Of a DNA stretch of 20,006 nucleotides, positions 14,891-20,006 are shown one piece after another. This stretch comes from an uncultured Clostridia bacterium (GTDB lineage: Bacteria; Bacillota; Clostridia; Peptostreptococcales; Anaerovoracaceae): the NCBI GenBank assembly GCA_934255545.1, contig CAKQOE010000042.1, positions 1 through 20,006 of the forward strand. Direction: 5' to 3'. The position numbers and the translations under genes are program-made. Every line of letters starts with the position of its first letter. Positions within the stretch are counted from its first letter, which is position 1. The notes beneath the pieces were generated by a model, which was not told the DNA's origin, did not search any database, and saw only the letters and a list, made by a program, of their open reading frames with translations.

Positions 14891-16192
14891 ATGCTTACAG
14901 CGGTGACAGGGATAAACTGGGGAGACGAAGGCAAAGGCAGAGTCATAGATATGCTGGCAGAAAAGGCAGATATAATTGTCAGATACCAGGGAGGTAATAA
15001 CGCAGGACATACAGTAGTTTCAGAACAGGGAAAATTCGTTCTGAATCTCCTTCCGTCAGGAATACTCCACCCGGAAGCAGTCTGCATACTTGGTGACGGA
15101 ATGGTCGTAGATCCTGAACATCTCAGCAGAGAAATAGCTCAGATAAGAGAAAAAGGAATAGAAGTAACACCGAAAAACCTGAAAATATCAAAAAGAGCGA
15201 CGATATCAATGCCATGGCATCGCATACAGGATGAGCTTGAGGAAAGCAGGCTGGAAAAGACAGGCTCAGCATTCGGATCGACGCGCAGAGGCATAGCGTA
15301 CGCATACAGCGACAAATACAGAAAGAAGACATTAAGGATGGGCGACCTTCTTCACTTAAATGAAGAAAATACACACTCAAGATTAAAGATGATGCTTGAA
15401 GCAAAAAATCTGGAGCTGGCAGGCTGCTATCATCAGGAGCCTATGTCATATCCTGCGCTGTTGTCATGGTGCGAGGAGCAGGCAGAAAAATTCAGAGAAT
15501 ATATCACAGACACAGGGAGCTTACTGGAAAAAGCGCTTGAAAACGGAAAAAATGTTTTACTGGAAGCGCAGCTGGGCGCTATGAGAGATATAGATTACGG
15601 AATATTCCCGTATACATCAAGCTCATCGACGATATCAGCTTACGGTCCTATAGGCGCAGGTATTCCGGACAAAACTCTGGATCATGTAGCAGGCGTACTC
15701 AAAGCATATTCAACATGCGTAGGCGCAGGACCATTCACTGCAGAAAAGGCCATGCCGGAAGAATGGCAGGAGAAGCTCAGAAAAGCAGGCAATGAATATG
15801 GAGCAGCTACCGGCCGTCCCCGCCGCGTAGGACCGTTCGACGCAGTAGCAAGCAGATACGGTCTTAAATGCCAGAATGCAGATAAGATCGCGCTTACAAA
15901 GCTCGATGTGCTGAGCGGCATGGATGAGATACCTGTCATAACCGCCTATACAAAAGATGGAAATGACATAACAGAATTCGATCCGTCAGAGGATCTTGAA
16001 GCATTTTCACCTGTTGTAGAGATGCTGCCGGGATGGAATGCAGACATATCAGGATGCAGAAAATATGATGAACTCCCGGAAAACGCAAAAGCATATGTAG
16101 AAAGACTGGAAGAACTTATAGGCTGTAAAATACATCTTATATCAGTAGGTGCAGAAAGAAATCAGTTTATAATAAAAGAAAATTGGCTGTAA
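14891..16192 (+). CDS. purA: Adenylosuccinate synthetase
   Basis: This 433-residue enzyme joins IMP and aspartate using GTP, the first committed step to AMP. GTP loop GDEGKGR lies at residues 11-17 with the catalytic Asp12, and catalytic His40 is in GGNNAGHT. The IMP-binding region LEAQLGAMRDIDYGIFPYTS and the arginine loop TGRPRRVGPFD near 313 are present. Several normally conserved blocks differ from the E. coli type: GSTRRGIAYAYSDKY replaces GTTGRGIGPAYEDK, and AQLGAMRDIDYGIFPY replaces AQGTLLDIDHGTYPY. I believe this is a divergent subgroup seen in Clostridia, not a loss of function. AAAGGAG precedes ATG 14891. A small hairpin CTGCG-TGTAT-CGCAG lies just before the ribosome binding site. 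Confidence 0.94.
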   Translation: MLTAVTGINWGDEGKGRVIDMLAEKADIIVRYQGGNNAGHTVVSEQGKFVLNLLPSGILHPEAVCILGDGMVVDPEHLSREIAQIREKGIEVTPKNLKISKRATISMPWHRIQDELEESRLEKTGSAFGSTRRGIAYAYSDKYRKKTLRMGDLLHLNEENTHSRLKMMLEAKNLELAGCYHQEPMSYPALLSWCEEQAEKFREYITDTGSLLEKALENGKNVLLEAQLGAMRDIDYGIFPYTSSSSTISAYGPIGAGIPDKTLDHVAGVLKAYSTCVGAGPFTAEKAMPEEWQEKLRKAGNEYGAATGRPRRVGPFDAVASRYGLKCQNADKIALTKLDVLSGMDEIPVITAYTKDGNDITEFDPSEDLEAFSPVVEMLPGWNADISGCRKYDELPENAKAYVERLEELIGCKIHLISVGAERNQFIIKENWL

Positions 16193-16241
16193 TAAATTAA
16201 CACAATAGCAAATACCCATCATTTTGTATAAACTCTCAAAG

Positions 16242-16290
16242 AAAAACTCATCTAAATGGAAATATTATACACTTAGATGAGTTTTTCATT
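16242..16290. terminator. Bidirectional terminator between purA and dus
   Basis: AAAAACTCATCTAA at 16242-16255 pairs perfectly with TTAGATGAGTTTTT at 16273-16286 around a 17-base loop. T- and A-rich flanks on both sides suit the convergent genes purA (plus) and dus (minus). Confidence 0.9.
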
Positions 16291-16349
16291 TTATTACGCA
16301 GTTTGCAAAATAAATACTTCCGGTGATCAGTAAAAACTGGATCCCGTGA

Positions 16350-17435
16350 CTATCGATCTCTCAGTATAGAAGCTACAGCCCCTTTATATTCAGTAAGGCT
16401 CTGAGCCTTTTTTATAGTCTTGAGCTCCTTTTTAGCATCGGGAAAGCTCTGTCCGACATAAAACCAAAGCTCTTTCATTTTAAAGAGTACATTTTTATCG
16501 CCGTCAATTACCTCACGATATCCATCGATCAAAGCAGCATGAAATTTCCTGAAACGTTCGCGATCACTGACAGGAAGATATTCGCCTTCAACAGCAATAT
16601 GATCGGGAGCATGAAATATATATGTTATGTTTTCTGATACAGGAGCGACAGTTCCAAAGATCTCACTGTCATTGACTGCAGACGCACCGACAGATCTTTT
16701 ATTGACATGCTCATCACAAAGCCTGCGGACTATACCGCCTAACTCAGGATTTTTAAGTATCCCGCGTCCCAGCATAACGGAGCACGTATCCGGAAATGCT
16801 CCCAGAAATCTCTCGAATCCTTCACCTGTAAATATATCACCATTGTAGCATACAGGAATGCTCCCATAATGATCAGCCTGCCACGAGGACGCGCCCGGCG
16901 CGTCAGCAAACCAGCACGGTCTTACAGGCCTTTTATAAAGATCCTTCTGCACGCGAGGATGGATAATAAGTTCATGTACAGGAAACTTACTGTATATCTC
17001 ACGTATAAGCGGCCACTCCTCGGGAGCATCCATCCCAAGACGCGTTTTTATTGAAACTTTAAGTGTGCATTTCTCATATATTTCGGTCAGAAACGATTCA
17101 AGCATCGGCAGGTCAGAAAGCATACCGGCTCCGCGTTTTTTCTTTATCACAGTGCCGGACGGACATCCGAGATTAATATTAACTTCCTGATATCCCATCT
17201 GCCCCAGCTTATCAGCGATACTCAGAAAATCAGACGCCCTGTTCGTAAGTATCTGAGGCACAGTATACATTCCCGTATTGTGCTCCGGGAGCACGTCCTC
17301 AAGCTCTCTGTGACTCAGCCCCAGATGTGACACAAACGGCGTAAAATATTTATCCATTGGCTCATAATATTTATGGTACGCATTCCGAAATACATACCCT
17401 GTAAGCCCCTCCATAGGAGCGAGATAAAGCTTCAT
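16350..17435 (-). CDS. tRNA-dihydrouridine synthase
   Basis: This 361-residue FMN enzyme reduces uridines in tRNA D-loops. The N-terminal MKLYLAPMEGLTGYVFRNAY carries the family's FMN-contact motif. EVNINLGCPSGTVIKKKRGA holds the catalytic-cysteine region, although the exact catalytic Cys is better placed by alignment. SIKTRLGMD and ELIIHPRVQKDLYKRPVRP are the next conserved blocks, and VCYNGDIFTGEGFERF and VMLGRGILKNPEL complete the barrel. Start 17435 is chosen because GGAGGT lies just upstream on the minus strand and the protein then begins at the conserved motif; a longer frame to 17561 adds an unrelated hydrophobic extension. Residues about 248-288 look like an insertion before the C-terminal helical domain. 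Which Dus subfamily it belongs to is not certain. Confidence 0.92.
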   Translation of the reverse strand: MKLYLAPMEGLTGYVFRNAYHKYYEPMDKYFTPFVSHLGLSHRELEDVLPEHNTGMYTVPQILTNRASDFLSIADKLGQMGYQEVNINLGCPSGTVIKKKRGAGMLSDLPMLESFLTEIYEKCTLKVSIKTRLGMDAPEEWPLIREIYSKFPVHELIIHPRVQKDLYKRPVRPCWFADAPGASSWQADHYGSIPVCYNGDIFTGEGFERFLGAFPDTCSVMLGRGILKNPELGGIVRRLCDEHVNKRSVGASAVNDSEIFGTVAPVSENITYIFHAPDHIAVEGEYLPVSDRERFRKFHAALIDGYREVIDGDKNVLFKMKELWFYVGQSFPDAKKELKTIKKAQSLTEYKGAVASILRDR

Positions 17436-17542
17436 TATAATAGACCTCCATGATTGGAATAATATACATATCCCTGCTAACAGTACTCCGACAGGCATTT
17501 TACAGATATACAGCAAATAATAAATAAATAAAACAAAGCATA

Positions 17543-17558
17543 CCTGCGCCGGCGCAGG
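17543..17558. promoter_or_regulatory. Perfect 16-base palindrome upstream of dus
   Basis: CCTGCGCC/GGCGCAGG is an exact inverted repeat with no spacer, 108 bases upstream of the dus start. On the minus strand it follows a TATAAT (17569 to 17564) by five bases, so it could be an operator around the transcription start, although no good -35 is visible. It could also be a leftover stem of the hsp20 3' region. Confidence 0.4.
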
Positions 17559-17573
17559 CATTGATTATAACAT

Positions 17574-17611
17574 AAAAAACGGGACCGGCATAATGCCCGA
17601 TCCCGAAAAAA
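17574..17611 (-). terminator. Terminator of hsp20 transcript
   Basis: On the minus strand CGGGA/TCCCG and inner GGCAT/ATGCC arms (17580-17605) form a strong hairpin followed by TTTTTT. A-rich sequence before it makes it bidirectional. A second perfect hairpin, CGGCGGC-AATCAA-GCCGCCG at 17624-17643, lies between it and the hsp20 stop. Confidence 0.85.
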
Positions 17612-17623
17612 TGAATTAGATAC

Positions 17624-17643
17624 CGGCGGCAATCAAGCCGCCG
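17624..17643. repeat. Perfect GC hairpin in hsp20 3' region
   Basis: CGGCGGC at 17624-17630 pairs with GCCGCCG at 17637-17643 around AATCAA. There is no T-tract. It would lie in the 3' untranslated part of the hsp20 mRNA, just ahead of the terminator, and could protect the message from 3' exonucleases. Confidence 0.5.
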
Positions 17644-17701
17644 CGATTCCCGTTTGTAAGCTGACACCTTGCGGTGCCGTTGAAAAAATACTTATCGGAA
17701 A

Positions 17702-18142
17702 TTATTCTATTGCGATATACTTAGTTTCAGGAACTTCCTTAGGAGCTTCCTTAGGGAATGACAGGTGAAGAGCACCGTCTTTATAAGCAGCCTTTACATC
17801 ATTTTCAGTAACGTGGTCGCCTACATAAAAGCTTCTGCTGCAGCTGCCGTAATTTCTCTCACGGACAATGTAGCCGCCCTTTTCTTCTTCATTCTCCTCT
17901 TTTTCTTCATTCTGCTCTGCTGTAACTGTCAGATAACCGTCTTTCAGCTCGATCTTGATATTGTCCTTATCAAAACCAGGCAGATCCATAGTCATCAGGT
18001 ACAGACCGTCTTTTTCTTTGATATCAGTCTTCATAGCAGGTGCAGTCTGTGCGCTTCTGAAGAACGGAGTATCAAACATACTGTTCATATCGTCAAATAA
18101 ACTCATGCCAAAATTATTAGTTCTAGGTAACATAGATAACAT
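17702..18142 (-). CDS. Small heat shock protein, Hsp20 family
   Basis: This 146-residue ATP-independent chaperone holds unfolding proteins in the cytoplasm during stress. The alpha-crystallin domain covers about residues 37-135, from TDIKEKDGLYLMTMDLPGF to the GALHLSFPKEAP strand (G-x-L-x-L pattern). The C-terminal anchoring motif IAI is present in the terminal KYIAIE. An acidic, lysine-rich loop EEKEENEEEKGG near residue 80-91 is typical of Clostridium Hsp18-type proteins. AGGAGG precedes ATG 18142 by eight bases. The gene is preceded by an unusually long leader containing a perfect CIRCE operator at 18458-18484, so HrcA control is expected, plus two short ORFs. Confidence 0.95.
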   Translation of the reverse strand: MLSMLPRTNNFGMSLFDDMNSMFDTPFFRSAQTAPAMKTDIKEKDGLYLMTMDLPGFDKDNIKIELKDGYLTVTAEQNEEKEENEEEKGGYIVRERNYGSCSRSFYVGDHVTENDVKAAYKDGALHLSFPKEAPKEVPETKYIAIE

Positions 18143-18163
18143 ATAAAAAACCTCCTCTTAAGC

Positions 18164-18234
18164 CTTGCCCGTATCTCTGATACGGCGCGCAAGTCTAATA
18201 CAGAAACTGCGCAGCTTTAGCTGCAGTGCAGTTT
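18164..18234 (-). promoter_or_regulatory. Two strong hairpins in hsp20 leader
   Basis: The first is CTTGC and CCGTATC paired with GATACGG and GCAAG around TCT (18164-18193), ending about 20 bases before the hsp20 start. The second is AAACTGC-GCAGC-TTTA-GCTGC-AGT-GCAGTTT (18204-18234). On the mRNA they lie between the 25-codon ORF and the hsp20 ribosome binding site. Neither hairpin sequesters the AGGAGG itself, so a simple thermosensor of the Shine-Dalgarno-blocking kind is not evident. They may set RNA processing, stability or attenuation. Confidence 0.6.
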
Positions 18235-18235
18235 T

Positions 18236-18313
18236 TCAGTTAAAGTCTGCCGGTCTTTTGACCCGATGCAGATCCACTTTAATGGCCTCGGCCCTGCAAT
18301 GGCTGGAAGTCAT
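18236..18313 (-). CDS. Short ORF (25 aa) in CIRCE-controlled leader of hsp20
   Basis: On the minus strand an ATG at 18313 is preceded by GGAG five bases upstream, a good ribosome binding site. The ORF runs 25 codons to TGA at 18236-18238. The peptide begins MTSSHCRAEA and ends HRVKRPADFN. It is basic, with one Cys and two His. It uses GC-balanced codons like nearby real genes. I know of no defined function. It may be a microprotein cotranscribed with hsp20, or a leader peptide whose translation affects the downstream hairpins. It overlaps a foldable segment (TTAAAGT/ACTTTAA outer stem), so an RNA-only role is the alternative. Confidence 0.5.
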   Translation of the reverse strand: MTSSHCRAEAIKVDLHRVKRPADFN

Positions 18314-18358
18314 ATTCACTCCGGTTCCTGACGGATCCGGATAAAATTAACAATGTTT

Positions 18359-18427
18359 TTAAAATTTTGTTTTAAGCTCTTTTCGAATATTTCTTTTAAC
18401 TCTTTTAAGCTCTCCCGTAAGCCTCAT
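18359..18427 (-). CDS. Short ORF (22 aa) directly after CIRCE, upstream of hsp20
   Basis: On the minus strand an ATG at 18427 is preceded by AAGGTG about nine bases upstream. It runs 22 codons to TAA at 18359-18361. The peptide starts MRLTGELKRVKR and ends ELKTKF. Nearly half its residues are Lys or Arg, and it could form an amphipathic helix. It contains RVKR, as does the next short ORF. It lies 31 bases from the CIRCE operator, so it would be the first ORF translated from the heat-shock transcript. I do not recognise it. The coding claim rests on the start, ribosome binding site and position, without conservation data. Confidence 0.42.
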   Translation of the reverse strand: MRLTGELKRVKRNIRKELKTKF

Positions 18428-18457
18428 CCTTGCTTACACCTTATATATACCTCGCGG

Positions 18458-18484
18458 TTAGCACTCTAAACACCAGAGTGCTAA
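18458..18484 (-). promoter_or_regulatory. CIRCE operator (HrcA binding site) for hsp20
   Basis: The sequence is TTAGCACTC, nine bases, GAGTGCTAA: an exact match to the CIRCE consensus. HrcA binds CIRCE and represses heat-shock genes until protein stress titrates GroEL. The site is 316 bases upstream of the hsp20 start. No equally clear -35/-10 pair is visible on the minus strand; TATATA just downstream of CIRCE or TTGCAA upstream are weak candidates. The nearby plus-strand NUDIX gene starts 172 bases away on the other side and could also be affected. Confidence 0.95.
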
Positions 18485-18655
18485 AAAATTAAAAATATTC
18501 GAGAATATCATATGAAATTTGCAATTGCAATGCGCGCAGCAAATAAAAAAATTAAATAAAGTGCGTTTTTAAATGAAGATGCAGCCCAGGATCGGATATA
18601 ATATATAAATAAAGTACATTATTGGCAGCATCATAACTAAAAAGGAGCAAAGCAA
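18485..18655 (+). promoter_or_regulatory. Upstream region of NUDIX gene
   Basis: This is a 171-base AT-rich divergent spacer. A TATAAT at 18597-18602 is the best plus-strand -10, but its -35 (TGAAGA) is poor. ATATTC-GA-GAATAT near 18495-18508 is an inverted repeat beside CIRCE. AAGGAG near 18641 is the ribosome binding site for the NUDIX gene. Confidence 0.35.
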
Positions 18656-19288
18656 ATGTCCGCAGCGAATACAGAAAAAAACAGGAGCATGTCTCTCGAC
18701 ATGATAAAAAGCCATAAACCTGAAGTGATCGGCATAAATGATTGTCTTCAGGCAGCAGTATGTATTCCGATCATAGAGGAAACGAGCGGCCCTGCGATCC
18801 TTTTTGAAAAACGTTCTTCTGCAATACCGCATCAGCCGGGTGACATATGCTTTCCGGGAGGCGTGATAGAGGCAGGCGAGACGCCTGTGGAAGCAGCTTT
18901 GCGAGAAACATCAGAAGAACTTCTGATACCATGCGAAAATATAACGATACTTGGCGCATCAGACTACATTCATATGGAACATTTAGCGGTATACCCGTTT
19001 GCAGCCGAATTAAAAGAATATATAGGAACATTCAGCATAGATGAAGTTGCAGAAATATTCACGATACCGCTGTCATGGCTCTGTAAAAACGGACCTGAGT
19101 CATATACAGTAGAAAGCATTATATCACCGCCATCGGATTTTCCGTATGAGCGAATAGTGGGCGGTCGTAATTACAAATGGCGCAATCGCAGCGAAAAAGT
19201 ATATTTCTATCAATATGGCGACTACACAATATGGGGTCTGACCGCAAAGATACTGAAGAGCTTTATCGAATTATGCTGCAATAAATAA
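18656..19288 (+). CDS. NUDIX hydrolase, CoA-pyrophosphatase-like
   Basis: This 210-residue protein carries an intact NUDIX box, GGVIEAGETPVEAALRETSEEL, here quoted in two parts: GGVIEAGETP and VEAALRETSEEL (residues about 64-86). It fits G-x5-E-x7-R-E-x-x-E-E, the Mg-binding catalytic motif. The preceding HQPGDICFPGG and FEKRSS segments match the extra signature of CoA and acyl-CoA diphosphatases (NudL/YeaB group), which cut CoA to phosphopantetheine and 3',5'-ADP. Length suits that group. The gene stands alone, divergent from the hsp20 unit. AAGGAG lies about nine bases before ATG 18656. Confidence 0.88.
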   Translation: MSAANTEKNRSMSLDMIKSHKPEVIGINDCLQAAVCIPIIEETSGPAILFEKRSSAIPHQPGDICFPGGVIEAGETPVEAALRETSEELLIPCENITILGASDYIHMEHLAVYPFAAELKEYIGTFSIDEVAEIFTIPLSWLCKNGPESYTVESIISPPSDFPYERIVGGRNYKWRNRSEKVYFYQYGDYTIWGLTAKILKSFIELCCNK

Positions 19289-19396
19289 ACAGCTTTAAAT
19301 GACGTGCCTCACGGCACGCATATGTGAAAACATATATGATGTGATCACATAAATAATGAAACAAAGAAAATAATAAAATAAATTTCAGAAAAACTG
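19289..19396. other. Gene-free spacer with three small dyads
   Basis: There is no gene. CGTGCC-TCAC-GGCACG (19303-19318) and ATATGT-GAAA-ACATAT (19320-19335) are adjacent hairpins, and ATGTGATCACAT (19339-19350) is an exact palindrome. None has a convincing T-tract. They may together form the NUDIX transcript's 3' end. Confidence 0.45.
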
Positions 19397-19425
19397 TTGA
19401 CAGTTTTATATTTCGATAGTATAAT
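19397..19425 (+). promoter_or_regulatory. Perfect consensus promoter for tRNA cluster
   Basis: TTGACA at 19397-19402, a 17-base spacer and TATAAT at 19420-19425 match the sigma-A consensus at every position. Transcription would start near 19432, leaving an 80-base 5' trailer to be removed by RNase P before tRNA-Thr. No other promoter is needed for the three tRNAs. Confidence 0.88.
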
Positions 19426-19512
19426 CAATACTCGATTCGCTCGTAAAAAACAATGACACTTTGCAGTGTGCAAATGCTATTTACAGCGTGGGATTTTGAT
19501 ACATTATAATAT

Positions 19513-19587
19513 GCTGGCGTGGCTCAACGGTAGAGCAGCTGATTTGTAATCAGCAGGTTGGGAGTTCGATTCTCTTCGCCAGCTCCA
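19513..19587 (+). tRNA. tRNA-Thr (anticodon TGT)
   Basis: This is a 75-base cloverleaf. Acceptor GCTGGCG pairs with CGCCAGC, followed by T and an encoded CCA. The anticodon stem GCTGA/TCAGC holds loop TTTGTAA with anticodon TGT. The T-arm GGGAG-TTCGATT-CTCTT is typical. Confidence 0.96.
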
Positions 19588-19594
19588 TTATGAT

Positions 19595-19670
19595 GACCCA
19601 TTAGCTCAGGTGGTAGAGCACTTGACTTTTAATCAAGGTGTCCGGAGTTCGAATCTCCGATGGGTCACCA
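19595..19670 (+). tRNA. tRNA-Lys (anticodon TTT)
   Basis: This is a 76-base cloverleaf. Acceptor GACCCAT pairs with ATGGGTC, then A and an encoded CCA. Anticodon stem CTTGA/TCAAG holds loop CTTTTAA with anticodon TTT. T-arm CCGGA-GTTCGAA-TCTCCG is normal. It lies seven bases after tRNA-Thr. Confidence 0.96.
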
Positions 19671-19686
19671 TCTTACAATTATATAT

Positions 19687-19775
19687 GGAGAGGTATCGAA
19701 GTGGTCATAACGAGGCGGTCTTGAAAACCGTTTGGGTGCAAGCCCACGTGGGTTCGAATCCCACCCTCTCCGCCA
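19687..19775 (+). tRNA. tRNA-Ser (anticodon TGA)
   Basis: This is an 89-base class II tRNA with a long variable arm. Acceptor GGAGAGG pairs with CCTCTCC, then G and an encoded CCA. Anticodon stem GCGGT/ACCGT holds loop CTTGAAA with anticodon TGA. It lies 16 bases after tRNA-Lys and belongs to the same transcript. Confidence 0.95.
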
Positions 19776-19817
19776 TTTATTTTAAAGATTACTTCTAAAA
19801 ATAAATGAAAAAACATA

Positions 19818-19846
19818 TTGACAAGCAGCTGTAGCTGTGTTAATAT
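19818..19846 (+). promoter_or_regulatory. rRNA operon promoter P1
   Basis: TTGACA at 19818-19823 and TAATAT at 19841-19846 are 17 bases apart. Downstream AAGTTCGCTTCTGAAA repeats almost exactly after the second promoter. A stem AAGTTC...GAACTT can form in the leader. Confidence 0.8.
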
Positions 19847-19913
19847 TAATAAGTTCGCTTCTGAAAGCTGATTGCTTTAAAGAAAAGAACTTAAGAAAAA
19901 TAAAAAATAGGTA

Positions 19914-19942
19914 TTGACATAACTTATCGGTTATGCTAATAT
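19914..19942 (+). promoter_or_regulatory. rRNA operon promoter P2
   Basis: TTGACA at 19914-19919 and TAATAT at 19937-19942 are again 17 bases apart, 96 bases after P1, followed by AAGTTCGCTGCTGAAA. Tandem strong promoters followed by an untranslated leader ending in CATTGAAAACAACATAG, a form seen before Firmicute 16S genes, mark an rRNA operon. The 16S gene itself is outside the window. Confidence 0.8.
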
Positions 19943-20006
19943 ATAAAAGTTCGCTGCTGAAAACGCATCGGACAGCACATTGAAAACAACATAGTACAGA
20001 TATTTT
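19943..20006 (+). other. Pre-16S rRNA leader (partial)
   Basis: This is the transcribed leader after P2. GCTGCTGAAAACGC and CATTGAAAACAACATAG resemble processing and antitermination leaders of Firmicute rRNA operons. The mature 16S start is not reached. Assignment rests on the tandem promoter layout and this leader. Confidence 0.65.

Noticed and set aside
17436..17561. N-terminal extension of the dihydrouridine synthase
   Set aside because: GGAGGT before 17435 and the family-conserved MKLYLAPMEG start fix the shorter form; the extension spans a palindrome and AT-rich promoter-like DNA.
18204..18238. Hairpin plus TTTTT in the hsp20 leader as a plus-strand terminator
   Set aside because: No plus-strand gene ends there. 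On the minus strand, the direction of hsp20, no T-run follows, so it is treated as leader structure.
18143..18457. Known riboswitch, T-box or SRP RNA in the hsp20 leader
   Set aside because: I looked for the hallmark sequences of common classes and saw none; a covariance-model search would be decisive.
19480..19510. TATAAT immediately before tRNA-Thr as a promoter
   Set aside because: It would start transcription inside the mature tRNA and has no good -35 at normal spacing; the perfect promoter at 19397-19425 is sufficient.
1..20006. CRISPR array, transposon, prophage or toxin-antitoxin module
   Set aside because: No regularly spaced repeats, no transposase or integrase frame, no phage genes and no recognised toxin-antitoxin pair; lrgA is holin-like but belongs to the chromosomal lrgAB family.

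Overview
The window looks like chromosomal DNA from an anaerobic low-to-medium GC Firmicute, most likely class Clostridia. The basis is strong AGGAGG-type ribosome binding sites, TTG starts, consensus TTGACA/TATAAT promoters, a CIRCE heat-shock operator, heavy ATA/AGA codon use, and Clostridia-type families (NiaR, LrgAB, PfoR-like PTS IIC, a clostridial-type PurA). The genus cannot be named from this sequence. Most of it is housekeeping or conserved accessory DNA. There is no prophage, insertion sequence, CRISPR array or obvious defence island.

Layout. 1-400: 3' end of a nitroreductase-like gene, then a decayed flavin/4Fe-4S protein gene. 600-2920: two-gene ABC exporter, closed by a consensus promoter-like sequence that runs straight into a terminator hairpin. 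3115-4811: lrgA-lrgB and a cytidylate-kinase-like gene. 5005-7268: FadR-type GntR regulator, a DUF4367/anti-sigma-like membrane protein and a small secreted protein. The last kilobase of this block is conspicuously AT-rich. 7694-8746: PfoR-like PTS IIC membrane protein with a structured leader. 8961-11592: niaR-asnS (one-base overlap), then a HAD phosphatase. 11670-14818: LysR regulator divergent from an unknown gene overlapping a fused ThrE-type exporter. 14891-16192: purA. Minus strand, 16350-18484: dus, then hsp20 under a perfect CIRCE operator with a long leader. 18656-19288: NUDIX hydrolase. 19513-19775: tRNA-Thr, tRNA-Lys and tRNA-Ser behind a perfect consensus promoter. 19818-20006: tandem strong promoters and leader typical of an rRNA operon, whose 16S gene would begin just past the window.

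The most interesting feature is the roughly 315-base interval between CIRCE and hsp20 on the minus strand. It contains two short ORFs with start codons and Shine-Dalgarno-like sequences (22 and 25 codons, both basic, both containing RVKR), followed by two strong hairpins. This could be a heat-shock microprotein operon or a translated regulatory leader. Other points worth a look are the promoter/palindrome/terminator composite after the ABC operon, the sharp composition break inside the DUF4367 gene, ATATCAA repeats and a start-stop element ahead of the ThrE operon, and a recurring set of GNRA-loop hairpins in intergenic DNA.
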